Source: Auanema rhodensis (lineage: Eukaryota > Nematoda > Chromadorea > Rhabditida > Rhabditidae). From it: 64,000 nt of DNA. Under the pieces are notes generated by a model that ran no database searches, was not told the DNA's origin, and was given only the letters and a program-made list of their open reading frames with translations. This document shows, in pieces, positions 39,342 through 55,000 of the stretch. Position 1 is the stretch's first letter, and each line of letters begins with the position of its first letter. The position numbers and the translations under genes were made by a program. Location of the stretch: assembly GCA_964057225.1 (NCBI GenBank), contig OZ059899.1, positions 20,096,501-20,160,500 on the forward strand, given 5' to 3'.

Positions 39342-42300
39342 CAAAATTAGATTCCCCATGTCCATATTAGTCTAAAAACAAATTTTTATTGATATTGGTG
39401 CATGGTAACCATGACTTTGAAATTTACGTGAACTTTAATTTATGCTAATTAAACGTACACGTGGTGTGCACTCGGTATGTAACTCGCTTCACGTGAAAGA
39501 TAAAGAGATGCGGTTTTTAAAATTAGATTCCCCATGTCCATATTAGTCTAAAAACAATTTTTTACTGATATTGGTGCATGGTAACCATGATTTTGAAATT
39601 TACGTGAACTTTAATTTATGCTAATTAAACGTACACGTGGTGTGCACTCGGTATGTAACTCGCTTCACGTGAAAGATAAAGAGATGCGGTTTTCAAAATT
39701 AGATTCCCCATGTCCATATTAGTCTAAAAACAAATTTTTATTGATATTGGTGCATGGTAACCATGACTTTGAAATTTACGTGAACTTTAATTTATGCTAA
39801 TTAAACGTACACGTGGTGTGCACTCGGTATGTAACTCGCTTCACGTGAAAGATAAAGAGATGCGGTTTTTAAAATTAGATTCCCCATGTCCATATTAGTC
39901 TAAAAACAATTTTTTACTGATATTGGTGCATGGTAACCATGATTTTGAAATTTACGTGAACTTTAATTTATGCTAATTAAACGTACACGTGGTGTGCACT
40001 CGGTATGTAACTCGCTTCACGTGTAAGATAAAGAGATGCGGTTTTCAAAATTAGATTCCCCATGTCCATATTAGTCTAAAAACAAATTTTTATTGATATT
40101 GGTGCATGGTAACCATGACTTTGAAATTTACGTGAACTTTAATTTATGCTAATTAAACGTACACGTGGTGTGCACTCGGTATGTAACTCGCTTCACGTGA
40201 AAGATAAAGAGATGCGGTTTTTAAAATTAGATTCCTCATGTCCATATTAGTCTAAAAACAATTTTTTACTGATATTGGTGCATGGTAACCATGATTTTGA
40301 AATTTACGTGAACTTTAATTTATGCTAATTAAACGTACACGTGGTGTGCACTCGGTATGTAACTCGCTTCACGTGAAAGATAAAGAGATGCGGTTTTCAA
40401 AATTAGATTCCCCATGTCCATATTAGTCTAAAAACAAATTTTTATTGATATTGGTGCATGGTAACCATGATTTTGAAATTTACGTGAACTTTAATTTATG
40501 CTAATTAAACGTACACGTGGTGTGCACTCGGTATGTAACTCGCTTCACGTGTAAGATAAAGAGATGCGGTTTTCAAAATTAGATTCCCCATGTCCATATT
40601 AGTCTAAAAACAAATTTTTATTGATATTAGTGCATGGTAACCATGATTTTGAATTTTACGTGAACTTTAATTTATGCTAATTAAACGTACACGTGTTGTG
40701 CACTCGGTATGTAACTCGCTTCACGTGGAAGATAAAGAGATGCGGTTTTCAAAATTAGATTCCCCATGTCCATATTAGTCTAAAAACAATTTTTTACTGA
40801 TATTGGTGCATGGTAACCATGATTTTGAAATTTACGTGAACTTTAATTTATGCTAATTAAACGTACACGTGATGTGCACTTGGTTTGTAACTCGCTTCAC
40901 GTGAAAGATAAAGAGATGCGGTTTTTAAAATTAGATTCCCCATGTCCATATTAGTCTAAAAACAATTTTTTACTGATATTGGTGCATGGTAACCATGATT
41001 TTGAAATTTACGTGAACTTTAATTTATGCTAATTAAACGTACACGTGGTGTGCACTCGGTATGTAACTCGCTTCACGTGAAAGATAAAGAGATGCGGTTT
41101 TCAAAATTAGATTCCCCATGTCCATATTAGTCTAAAAACAAATTTTTATTGATATTGGTGCATGGTAACCATGACTTTGAAATTTACGTGAACTTTAATT
41201 TATGCTAATTAAACGTACACGTGGTGTGCACTCGGTATGTAACTCGCTTCACGTGAAAGATAAAGAGATGCGGTTTTTAAAATTAGATTCCCCATGTCCA
41301 TATTAGTCTAAAAACAATTTTTTACTGATATTGGTGCATGGTAACCATGATTTTGAAATTTACGTGAACTTTAATTTATGCTAATTAAACGTACACGTGG
41401 TGTGCACTCGGTATGTAACTCGCTTCACGTGAAAGATAAAGAGATGCGGTTTTCAAAATTAGATTCCCCATGTCCATATTAGTCTAAAAACAAATTTTTA
41501 TTGATATTGGTGCATGGTAACCATGACTTTGAAATTTACGTGAACTTTAATTTATGCTAATTAAACGTACACGTGGTGTGCACTCGGTATGTAACTCGCT
41601 TCACGTGAAAGATAAAGAGATGCGGTTTTCAAAATTAGATTCCCCATGTCCATATTAGTCTAAAAACAAATTTTTTTTGATATTGGTGCATGGTAACCAT
41701 GATTTTGAAATTTACGTGAACTTTAATTTATGCTAATTAAATGTACACGTGGTGTGCACTCGGTATGTAACTCGCTTCACGTGAAAGATAAAGAGATGCG
41801 GTTTTCAAAATTAGATTCCCCATTTCCATATTAGTCTAAAAACAAATTTTTATTGATATTGGTGCATGGTAACCATGACTTTGAAATTTACGTGAACTTT
41901 AATTTATGCTAATTAAACGTACACGTGGTGTGCACTCGGTATGTAACTCGCTTCACGTGTAAGATAAAGAGATGCGGTTTTCAAAATTAGATTCCCCATG
42001 TCCATATTAGTCTAAAAACAAATTTTTATTGATATTGGTGCATGGTAACCAAGACTTTGAAATTTACGTGAACTTTAATTTATGCTAATTAAACGTACAC
42101 GTGGTGTGCACTCGGTATGTAACTCGCTTCACGTGTAAGATAAAGATATGCGGTTTTCAAAATTAGATTCCCCATGTCCATATTAGTCTAAAAACAAATT
42201 TTTATTGATATTGGTGCATGGTAACCATGATTTTGAAATTTACGTGAACTTTAATTCATGTTAATTAAATGTACACGTGGTGTGCACTCGGTATGTAACT

Positions 42301-43402
42301 CGCTTCACGTGGAAGATAAAGAGATGCAGTCATCAAAATTAGATTCCCCATGTCCATATTAGTCTAAAAACAATTTTTTACTGATATTGGTGCATGGTAA
42401 CCATGATTTTGAAATTTACGTGAACTTTAATTTATGCTAATTAAACGTACACGTGATGTGCACTTGGTATGTAACTCGCTTCACGTGAAATATAAAGAGA
42501 TGCGGTTTTTAAAATTAGATTCCCCATGTCCATATTAGTCTAAAAACAATTTTTTACTGATATTGGTGCATGGTAACCATGATTTTGAAATTTACGTGAA
42601 CTTTAATTTATGCTAATTAAACGTACACGTGGTGTGCACTCGGTATGTAACTCGCTTCACGTGAAAGATAAAGAGATGCGGTTTTCAAAATTAGATTCCC
42701 CATGTCCATATTAGTCTAAAAACAAATTTTTTTTGATATTGGTGCATGGTAACCATGATTTTGAAAATTACGTGAACTTTAATTTATGCTAATTAAATGT
42801 ACACGTGGTGTGCACTCGGTATGTAACTCGCTTCACGTGAAAGTAAAAGAGATGCGGTTTTCAAAATTAGATTCCCCATGTCCATATTAGTCTAAAAACA
42901 AATTTTTATTGATATTGGTGCATGGTAACCATGACTTTGAATTTTACGTGAACTTTAATTTATGCTAATTAAACGTACACGTGGTGTGCACTCGGTATGT
43001 AACTCGCTTCACGTGAAAGATAAAGAGATGCGGTTTTCAAAATTAGATTCCCCATGTCCATATTAGTCTAAAAACAAATTTTTATTGATATTGGTGCATG
43101 GTAACCATGACTTTGAAATTTACGTGAACTTTAATTTATGCTACATAAATGTACACGTGATGTGCACTTGGTATGTAACTCGCTTCACGTGAAAGATAAA
43201 AAGATGCAGTTTTTAAAATTAGATTCCCCATGTCCATATTAGTCTAAAAACAATTTTTTACTGATATTGGTGCATGGTAACCATAACTTTGAAATTTACG
43301 TGAACTTTAATTTATGCTTATTAAACGTACACGTGGTGTGCACTCGGTATGTAACTCGCTTCACGTGAAAGATAAAGAGATGCGGTTTTCAAAATTAGAT
43401 TC

Positions 43403-46400
43403 CCCATGTCCATATTAGTCTAAAAACAAATTTTTATTGATATTGGTGCATGGTAACCATGACTTTGAAATTTACGTGAACTTTAATTTATGCTACATAA
43501 ATGTACACGTGGTGTGCACTCGGTATGTAACTCGCTTCACGTGAAAGATAAAGAGATGCGGTTTTCAAAATTAGATTCCCCATGTCCATATTAGTCTAAA
43601 AACAAATTTTTATTGATATTGGTGCATGGTAACCATGACTTTGAAATTTACGTGAACTTTAATTTATGCTAATTAAACGTACACGTGGTGTGCACTCGGT
43701 ATGTAACTCGCTTCACGTGAAAGATAAAGAGATGCGGTTTTTAAAATTAGATTCCCCATGTCCATATTAGTCTAAAAACAATTTTTTACTGATATTGGTG
43801 CATGGTAACCATGATTTTGAAATTTACGTGAACTTTAATTTATGCTAATTAAACGTACACGTGGTGTGCACTCGGTATGTAACTCGCTTCACGTGAAAGA
43901 TAAAAAGATGCGGTTTTCAAAATTAGATTCCCCATGTCCATATTAGTCTAAAAACAAATTTTTATTGATATTGGTGCATGGTAACCATGACTTTGAAATT
44001 TACGTGAACTTTAATTTATGCTAATTAAACGTACACGTGGTGTGCACTCGGTATGTAACTCGCTTCACGTGTAAGATAAAGATATGCGGTTTTCAAAATT
44101 AGATTCCCCATGTCCATATTAGTCTAAAAACAAATTTTTATTGATATTGGTGCATGGTAACCATGACTTTGAAATTTACGTGAACTTTAATTTATGCTAA
44201 TTAAACGTACACGTGGTGTGCACTCGGTATGTAACTCGCTTCACGTGAAAGATAAAGAGATGCGGTTTTCAAAATTAGATTCCCCATGTCCATATTAGTC
44301 TAAAAACAAATTTTTATTGATATTGGTGCATGGTAACCATGACTTTGAAATTTACGTGAACTTTAATTTATGCTAATTAAACGTACACGTGGTGTGCACT
44401 CGGTATGTAACTCGCTTCACGTGTAAGATAAAGAGATGCGGTTTTCAAAATTAGATTCCCCATGTCCATATTAGTCTAAAAACAAATTTTTATTGATATT
44501 GGTGCATGGTAACCATGACTTTGAAATTTACGTGAACTTTAATTTATGCTAATTAAACGTACACGTGGTGTGCACTCGGTATGTAACTCGCTTCACGTGT
44601 AAGATAAAGATATGCGGTTTTCAAAATTAGATTCCCCATGTCCATATTAGTCTAAAAACAAATTTTTATTGATATTGGTGCATGGTAACCATGACTTTGA
44701 AATTTACGTGAACTTTAATTTATGCTAATTAAACGTACACGTGGTGTGCACTCGGTATGTAACTCGCTTCACGTGAAAGATAAAGAGATGCGGTTTTCAA
44801 AATCAGATTCCCCATGTCCATATTAGTCTAAAAACACATTTTTTTTGATATTGGTGCATGGTAACCATGATTTTGAAAATTACGTGAACTTTAATTTATG
44901 CTAATTAAATGTACACGTGGTGTGCACTCGGTATGTAACTCGCTTCACGTGAAAGTAAAAGAGATGCGGTTTTCAAAATTAGATTCCCCATGTCCATATT
45001 AGTCTAAAAACAAATTTTTATTGATATTGGTGCATGGTAACCATGACTTTGAATTTTACGTGAACTTTAATTTATGCTAATTAAACTTACACGTGGTGTG
45101 CACTCGGTATGTAACTCGCTTCACGTGAAAGATAAAGAGATGCGGTTTTCAAAATTAGATTCCCCATGTCCATATTAGTCTAAAAACAAATTTTTATTGA
45201 TATTGGTGCATGGTAACCATGACTTTGAAATTTACGTGAACTTTCATTTATGCTACATAAATGTACACGTGATGTGCACTTGGTATATAACTCGCTTCAC
45301 GTGAAAGATAAAAAGATGCAGTTTTTAAAATTAGATTCCCCATGTCCATATTAGTCTAAAAACAATTTTTTACTGATATTGGTGCATGGTAACCATAACT
45401 TTGAAATTTACGTGAACTTTAATTTATGCTTATTAAACGTACACGTGGTGTGCACTCGGTATGTAACTCGCTTCACGTGAAAGATAAAGAGATGCAGTTA
45501 TCAAAATTAGATTCCCCATGTCCATATTAGTCTAAAAACAAATTTTTATTGATATTGGTGCATGGTAACCATGACTTTGAAATTTACGTGAACTTTAATT
45601 TATGCTACATAAATCTACACGTGATGTGCACTTGGTATGTAACTCGCTTCACGTGAAAGATAAAGAGATGCGGTTTTCAAAATTAGATTCCCCATGTCCA
45701 TATTAGTCTAAAAACAAATTTTTATTGATATTGGTGCATGGTAACCATGACTTTGAAATTTACGTGAACTTTAATTTATGCTACATAAATCTACACGTGA
45801 TGTGCACTTGGTATGTAACTCGCTTCACGTGAAAGATAAAAAGATGCGGTTTTTAAAATTAGATTCCCCATGTCCATATTAGTCTAAAAACAATTTTTTA
45901 CTGATATTGGTGCATGGTAACCATGACTTTGAAATTTGCGTGAACTTTAATTTATGCTAATTAAACGTACACGTGGTGTGCACTCGGTATGTAACTCGCT
46001 TCACGTGTAAGATAAAGAGATGCGGTTTTCAAAATTAGATTCCCCATGTCCATATTAGTCTAAAAACAAATTTTTATTGATATTGGTGCATGGTAACCAT
46101 GACTTTGAATTTTACGTGAACTTTAATTTATGCTAATTAAACGTACACGTGGTGTGCACTCGGTATGTAACTCGCTTCACGTGTAAGATAAAGAGATGCG
46201 GTTTTCAAATTTAGATTCCCCATGTCCATATTAGTCTAAAAACAAATTTTTATTGATATTGGTGCATGGTAACCATGACTTTGAAATTTACGTGAACTTT
46301 AATTTATGCTAATTAAACGTACACGTGGTGTGCACTCGGTATGTAACTCGCTTCACGTGTAAGATAAAGAGATGCGGTTTTCAAAATTAGATTCCCCATG

Positions 46401-49400
46401 TCCATATTAGTCTAAAAACAAATTTTTATTGATATTGGTGCATGGTAACCATGACTTTGAAATTTACGTGAACTTTAATTTATGCTAATTAAACGTACAC
46501 GTGGTGTGCACTCGGTATGTAACTCGCTTCACGTGTAAGATAAAGAGATGCAGTCATCAAAATTAGATTCCCCATGTCCATATTAGTCTAAAAACAATTT
46601 TTTACTGATATTGGTGCATGGTAACCATGATTTTGAAATTTACGTGAACTTTAATTTATGCTAATTAAACGTACACGTGATGTGCACTTGGTATGTAACT
46701 CGCTTCACGTGAAATATAAAGAGATGCGGTTTTTAAAATTAGATTCCCCATGTCCATATTAGTCTAAAAACAATTTTTTACTGATATTGGTGCATGGTAA
46801 CCATGATTTTGAAATTTACGTGAACTTTAATTTATGCTAATTAAACGTACACGTGGTGTGCACTCGGTATGTAACTCGCTTCACGTGAAAGATAAAGAGA
46901 TGCGGTTTTCAAAATTAGATTTCCCATGTCCATATTAGTCTAAAAACAAATTTTTATTGATATTGGTGCATGGTAACCATGACTTTGAAATTTACGTGAA
47001 CTTTAATTTATGCTAATTAAACGTACACGTGGTGTGCACTCGGTATGTAACTCGCTTCACGTGAAAGATAAAGAGATGCGGTTTTCAAAATTAGATTCCC
47101 CATGTCCATATTAGTCTAAAAACAAATTTTTATTGATATTGGTGCATGGTAACCATGACTTTGAAATTTACGTGAACTTTAATTTATGCTAATTAAACGT
47201 ACACGTGGTGTGCACTCGGTATGTAACTCGCTTCACGTGTAAGATAAAGAGATGCGGTTTTCAAAATTAGATTCCCCATGTCCATATTAGTCTAAAAACA
47301 AATTTTTATTGATATTGGTGCATGGTAACCATGACTTTGAAATTTACGTGAACTTTAATTTATGCTAATTAAACGTACACGTGGTGTGCACTCGGTATGT
47401 AACTCGCTTCACGTGTAAGATAAAGATATGCGGTTTTCAAAATTAGATTTCCCATGTCCATATTAGTCTAAAAACAAATTTTTATTGATATTGGTGCATG
47501 GTAACCATGACTTTGAAATTTACGTGAACTTTAATTTATGCTACATAAATGTACACGTGGTGTGCACTCGGTATGTAACTCGCTTCACGTGAAAGATAAA
47601 GAGATGCGGTTTTCAAAATTAGATTCCCCATGTCCATATTAGTCTAAAAACAAATTTTTATTGATATTGGTGCATGGTAACCATGACTTTGAAATTTACG
47701 TGAACTTTAATTTATGCTAATTAAACGTACACGTGGTGTGCACTCGGTATGTAACTCGCTTCACGTGAAAGATAAAGAGATGCGGTTTTTAAAATTAGAT
47801 TCCCCATGTCCATATTAGTCTAAAAACAATTTTTTACTGATATTGGTGCATGGTAACCATGATTTTGAAATTTACGTGAACTTTAATTTATGCTAATTAA
47901 ACGTACACGTGGTGTGCACTCGGTATGTAACTCGCTTCACGTGAAAGATAAAAAGATGCGGTTTTCAAAATTAGATTCCCCATGTCCATATTAGTCTAAA
48001 AACAAATTTTTATTGATATTGGTGCATGGTAACCATGACTTTGAAATTTACGTGAACTTTAATTTATGCTAATTAAACGTACACGTGGTGTGCACTCGGT
48101 ATGTAACTCGCTTCACGTGTAAGATAAAGATATGCGGTTTTCAAAATTAGATTCCCCATGTCCATATTAGTCTAAAAACAAATTTTTATTGATATTGGTG
48201 CATGGTAACCATGACTTTGAAATTTACGTGAACTTTAATTTATGCTAATTAAACGTACACGTGGTGTGCACTCGGTATGTAACTCGCTTCACGTGAAAGA
48301 TAAAGAGATGCGGTTTTCAAAATTAGATTCCCCATGTCCATATTAGTCTAAAAACAAATTTTTATTGATATTGGTGCATGGTAACCATGACTTTGAAATT
48401 TACGTGAACTTTAATTTATGCTAATTAAACGTACACGTGGTGTGCACTCGGTATGTAACTCGCTTCACGTGTAAGATAAAGAGATGCGGTTTTCAAAATT
48501 AGATTCCCCATGTCCATATTAGTCTAAAAACAAATTTTTATTGATATTGGTGCATGGTAACCATGACTTTGAAATTTACGTGAACTTTAATTTATGCTAA
48601 TTAAACGTACACGTGGTGTGCACTCGGTATGTAACTCGCTTCACGTGTAAGATAAAGATATGCGGTTTTCAAAATTAGATTCCCCATGACCATATTAGTC
48701 TAAAAACAAATTTTTATTGATATTGGTGCATGGTAACCATGACTTTGAAATTTACGTGAACTTTAATTTATGCTAATTAAACGTACACGTGGTGTGCACT
48801 CGGTATGTAACTCGCTTCACGTGAAAGATAAAGAGATGCGGTTTTCAAAATCAGATTCCCCATGTCCATATTAGTCTAAAAACACATTTTCTTTGATATT
48901 GGTGCATGGTAACCATGATTTTGAAAATTACGTGAACTTTAATTTATGCTAATTAAATGTACACGTGGTGTGCACTCGGTATGTAACTCGCTTCACGTGA
49001 AAGTAAAAGAGATGCGGTTTTCAAAATTAGATTCCCCATGTCCATATTAGTCTAAAAACAAATTTTTATTGATATTGGTGCATGGTAACCATGACTTTGA
49101 ATTTTACGTGAACTTTAATTTATGCTAATTAAACTTACACGTGGTGTGCACTCGGTATGTAACTCGCTTCACGTGAAAGATAAAGAGATGCGGTTTTCAA
49201 AATTAGATTCCCCATGTCCATATTAGTCTAAAAACAAATTTTTATTGATATTGGTGCATGGTAACCATGACTTTGAAATTTACGTGAACTTTCATTTATG
49301 CTACATAAATGTACACGTGATGTGCACTTGGTATATAACTCGCTTCACGTGAAAGATAAAAAGATGCAGTTTTTAAAATTAGATTCCCCATGTCCATATT

Positions 49401-51179
49401 AGTCTAAAAACAATTTTTTACTGATATTGGTGCATGGTAACCATAACTTTGAAATTTACGTGAACTTTAATTTATGCTTATTAAACGTACACGTGGTGTG
49501 CACTCGGTATGTAACTCGCTTCACGTGAAAGATAAAGAGATGCAGTTATCAAAATTAGATTCCCCATGTCCATATTAGTCTAAAAACAAATTTTTATTGA
49601 TATTGGTGCATGGTAACCATGACTTTGAAATTTACGTGAACTTTAATTTATGCTACATAAATCTACACGTGATGTGCACTTGGTATGTAACTCGCTTCAC
49701 GTGAAAGATAAAGAGATGCGGTTTTCAAAATTAGATTCCCCATGTCCATATTAGTCTAAAAACAAATTTTTATTGATATTGGTGCATGGTAACCATGACT
49801 TTGAAATTTACGTGAACTTCAATTTATGCTACATAAATCTACACGTGATGTGCACTTGGTATGTAACTCGCTTCACGTGAAAGATAAAAAGATGCGGTTT
49901 TTAAAATTAGATTCCCCATGTCCATATTAGTCTAAAAACAATTTTTTACTGATATTGGTGCATGGTAACCATGACTTTGAAATTTGCGTGAACTTTAATT
50001 TATGCTAATTAAACGTACACGTGGTGTGCACTCGGTATGTAACTCGCTTCACGTGTAAGATAAAGAGATGCGGTTTTCAAAATTAGATTCCCCATGTCCA
50101 TATTAGTCTAAAAACAAATTTTTATTGATATTGGTGCATGGTAACCATGACTTTGAATTTTACGTGAACTTTAATTTATGCTAATTAAACGTACACGTGG
50201 TGTGCACTCGGTATGTAACTCGCTTCACGTGTAAGATAAAGAGATGCGGTTTTCAAATTTAGATTCCCCATGTCCATATTAGTCTAAAAACAAATTTTTA
50301 TTGATATTGGTGCATGGTAACCATGACTTTGAAATTTACGTGAACTTTAATTTATGCTAATTAAACGTACACGTGGTGTGCACTCGGTATGTAACTCGCT
50401 TCACGTGTAAGATAAAGAGATGCGGTTTTCAAAATTAGATTCCCCATGTCCATATTAGTCTAAAAACAAATTTTTATTGATATTGGTGCATGGTAACCAT
50501 GACTTTGAAATTTACGTGAACTTTAATTTATGCTAATTAAACGTACACGTGGTGTGCACTCGGTATGTAACTCGCTTCACGTGTAAGATAAAGAGATGCA
50601 GTCATCAAAATTAGATTCCCCATGTCCATATTAGTCTAAAAACAATTTTTTACTGATATTGGTGCATGGTAACCATGATTTTGAAATTTACGTGAACTTT
50701 AATTTATGCTAATTAAACGTACACGTGATGTGCACTTGGTATGTAACTCGCTTCACGTGAAATATAAAGAGATGCGGTTTTTAAAATTAGATTCCCCATG
50801 TCCATATTAGTCTAAAAACAATTTTTTACTGATATTGGTGCATGGTAACCATGATTTTGAAATTTACGTGAACTTTAATTTATGCTAATTAAACGTACAC
50901 GTGGTGTGCACTCGGTATGTAACTCGCTTCACGTGAAAGATAAAGAGATGCGGTTTTCAAAATTAGATTTCCCATGTCCATATTAGTCTAAAAACAAATT
51001 TTTATTGATATTGGTGCATGGTAACCATGACTTTGAAATTTACGTGAACTTTAATTTATGCTAATTAAACGTACACGTGGTGTGCACTCGGTATGTAACT
51101 CGCTTCACGTGAAAGATAAAGAGATGCGGTTTTCAAAATTAGATTCCCCATGTCCATATTAGTCTAAAAACAAATTTTT
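43403..51179 (+). repeat. Twenty-three-monomer (4048-bp) higher-order duplication
   Basis: Bases 43403-47131 match 47451-51179 over 3729 bp. Shared rare markers, in order, are GATATGCGG, AATCAGATTCC with AAACACATTTT, TTAAACTTACACG, CTTTCATTTATG, GGTATATAAC, TTTGCGTG, TTTTCAAATTTAG, GCAGTCATC and GATTTCCCATG. I found only three differences: A at 48689, C at 48891 and C at 49820. That is about 99.9% identity, so this is the youngest large duplication in the window. The 319 bp at 47132-47450 between the two blocks are not part of the match. A local trimer, alternating GTGTAAG/GATATG and GTGAAAG copies, is nested inside each copy. Confidence 0.9.
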
Positions 51180-52011
51180 TTTGATATTGGTGCATGGTAA
51201 CCATGATTTTGAAAATTACGTGAACTTTAATTTATGCTAATTAAATGTACACGTGGTGTGCACTCGGTATGTAACTCGCTTCACGTGAAAGTAAAAGAGA
51301 TGCGGTTTTCAAAATTAGATTCCCCATGTCCATATTAGTCTAAAAACAAATTTTTATTGATATTGGTGCATGGTAACCATGACTTTGAATTTTACGTGAA
51401 CTTTAATTTATGCTAATTAAACGTACACGTGGTGTGCACTCGGTATGTAACTCGCTTCACGTGAAAGATAAAGAGATGCGGTTTTCAAAATTAGATTCCC
51501 CATGTCCATATTAGTCTAAAAACAAATTTTTATTGATATTGGTGCATGGTAACCATGACTTTGAAATTTACGTGAACTTTAATTTAAGCTACATAAATGT
51601 ACACGTGATGTGCACTTGGTATGTAACTCGCTTCACGTGAAAGATAAAAAGATGCAGTTTTTAAAATTAGATTCCCCATGTCCATATTAGTCTAAAAACA
51701 ATTTTTTACTGATATTGGTGCATGGTAACCATAACTTTGAAATTTACGTGAACTTTAATTTATGCTTATTAAACGTACACGTGGTGTGCACTCGGTATGT
51801 AACTCGCTTCACGTGAAAGATAAAGAGATGCAGTTATCAAAATTAGATTCCCCATGTCCATATTAGTCTAAAAACAAATTTTTATTGATATTGGTGCATG
51901 GTAACCATGACTTTGAAATTTACGTGAACTTCAATTTATGCTAATTAAATGTACACGTGGTGTGCACTCGGTATGTAACTCGCTTCACGTGAAAGATAAA
52001 GAGATGCAGTT

Positions 52012-55000
52012 ATCAAAATTAGATTCCCCATGTCCATATTAGTCTAAAAACAAATTTTTATTGATATTGGTGCATGGTAACCATGACTTTGAAATTTACG
52101 TGAACTTTAATTTATGCTAATTAAACGTACACGTGTTGTGCACTCGGTATGTAACTCGCTTCACGTGGAAGATAAAGAGATGCGGTTTTCAAAATTAGAT
52201 TCCCCATGTCCATATTAGTCTAAAAACAATTTTTTACTGATATTGGTGCATGGTAACCATGATTTTGAAATTTACGTGAACTTTAATTTATGCTAATTAA
52301 ACGTACACGTGATGTGCACTTGGTTTGTAACTCGCTTCACGTGAAAGATAAAGAGATGCGGTTTTTAAAATTAGATTCCCCATGTCCATATTAGTCTAAA
52401 AACAATTTTTTACTGATATTGGTGCATGGTAACCATGATTTTGAAATTTACGTGAACTTTAATTTATGCTAATTAAACGTACACGTGGTGTGCACTCGGT
52501 ATGTAACTCGCTTCACGTGAAAGATAAAGAGATGCGGTTTTTAAAATTAGATTCCCCATGTCCATATTAGTCTAAAAACAATTTTTTACTGATATTGGTG
52601 CATGGTAACCATGATTTTGAAATTTACGTGAACTTTAATTTATGCTAATTAAACGTACACGTGGTGTGCACTCGGTATGTAACTCGCTTCACGTGAAAGA
52701 TAAAAAGATGCGGTTTTCAAAATTAGATTCCCCATGTCCATATTAGTCTAAAAACAAATTTTTATTGATATTGGTGCATGGTAACCATGACTTTGAAATT
52801 TACGTGAACTTTAATTTATGCTAATTAAACGTACACGTGGTGTGCACTCGGTATGTAACTCGCTTCACGTGTAAGATAAAGAGATGCGGTTTTCAAAATT
52901 AGATTCCCCATGTCCATATTAGTCTAAAAACAAATTTTTATTGATATTGGTGCATGGTAACCATGACTTTGAAATTTACGTGAACTTTAATTTATGCTAA
53001 TTAAACGTACACGTGGTGTGCACTCGGTATGTAACTCGCTTCACGTGTAAGATAAAGAGATGCAGTCATCAAAATTAGATTCCCCATGTCCATATTAGTC
53101 TAAAAACAATTTTTTACTGATATTGGTGCATGGTAACCATGATTTTGAAATTTACGTGAACTTTAATTTATGCTAATTAAACGTACACGTGGTGTGCACT
53201 CGGTATGTAACTCGCTTCACGTGTAAGATAAAGAGATGCAGTCATCAAAATTAGATTCCCCATGTCCATATTAGTCTAAAAACAAATTTTTATTGATATT
53301 GGTGCATGGTAACCATGACTTTGAAATTTACGTGAACTTTAATTTATGCTAATTAAACGTACACGTGTTGTGCACTCGGTATGTAACTCGCTTCACGTGG
53401 AAGATAAAGAGATGCGGTTTTCAAAATTAGATTCCCCATGTCCATATTAGTCTAAAAACAATTTTTTACTGATATTGGTGCATGGTAACCATGATTTTGA
53501 AATTTACGTGAACTTTAATTTATGCTAATTAAACGTACACGTGATGTGCACTTGGTTTGTAACTCGCTTCACGTGAAAGATAAAGAGATGCGGTTTTTAA
53601 AATTAGATTCCCCATGTCCATATTAGTCTAAAAACAATTTTTTACTGATATTGGTGCATGGTAACCATGATTTTGAAATTTACGTGAACTTTAATTTATG
53701 CTAATTAAACGTACACGTGGTGTGCACTCGGTATGTAACTCGCTTCACGTGAAAGATAAAGAGATGCGGTTTTTAAAATTAGATTCCCCATGTCCATATT
53801 AGTCTAAAAACAATTTTTTACTGATATTGGTGCATGGTAACCATGATTTTGAAATTTACGTGAACTTTAATTTATGCTAATTAAACGTACACGTGGTGTG
53901 CACTCGGTATGTAACTCGCTTCACGTGAAAGATAAAAAGATGCGGTTTTCAAAATTAGATTCCCCATGTCCATATTAGTCTAAAAACAAATTTTTATTGA
54001 TATTGGTGCATGGTAACCATGACTTTGAAATTTACGTGAACTTTAATTTATGCTAATTAAACGTACACGTGGTGTGCACTCGGTATGTAACTTGCTTCAC
54101 GTGTAAGATAAAGAGATGCGGTTTTCAAAATTAGATTCCCCATGTCCATATTAGTCTAAAAACAAATTTTTATTGATATTGGTGCATGGTAACCATGACT
54201 TTGAAATTTACGTGAACTTTAATTTATGCTAATTAAACGTACACGTGGTGTGCACTCGGTATGTAACTCGCTTCACGTGTAAGATAAAGAGATGCAGTCA
54301 TCAAAATTAGATTCCCCATGTCCATATTAGTCTAAAAACAATTTTTTACTGATATTGGTGCATGGTAACCATGATTTTGAAATTTACGTGAACTTTAATT
54401 TATGCTAATTAAACGTACACGTGGTGTGCACTCGGTATGTAACTCGCTTCACGTGTAAGATAAAGAGATGCAGTCATCAAAATTAGATTCCCCATGTCCA
54501 TATTAGTCTAAAAACAAATTTTTATTGATATTGGTGCATGGTAACCATGACTTTGAAATTTACGTGAACTTTAATTTATGCTAATTAAACGTACACGTGT
54601 TGTGCACTCGGTATGTAACTCGCTTCACGTGGAAGATAAAGAGATGCGGTTATCAAAATTAGATTCCCCATGTCCATATTAGTCTAAAAACAATTTTTTA
54701 CTGATATTGGTGCATGGTAACCATGATTTTGAAATTTACGTGAACTTTAATTTATGCTAATTAAACGTACACGTGATGTGCACTTGGTTTGTAACTCGCT
54801 TCACGTGAAAGATAAAGAGATGCGGTTTTTAAAATTAGATTCCCCATGTCCATATTAGTCTAAAAACAATTTTTTACTGATATTGGTGCATGGTAACCAT
54901 GATTTTGAAATTTACGTGAACTTTAATTTATGCTAATTAAACGTACACGTGGTGTGCACTCGGTATGTAACTCGCTTCACGTGAAAGATAAAGAGATGCG

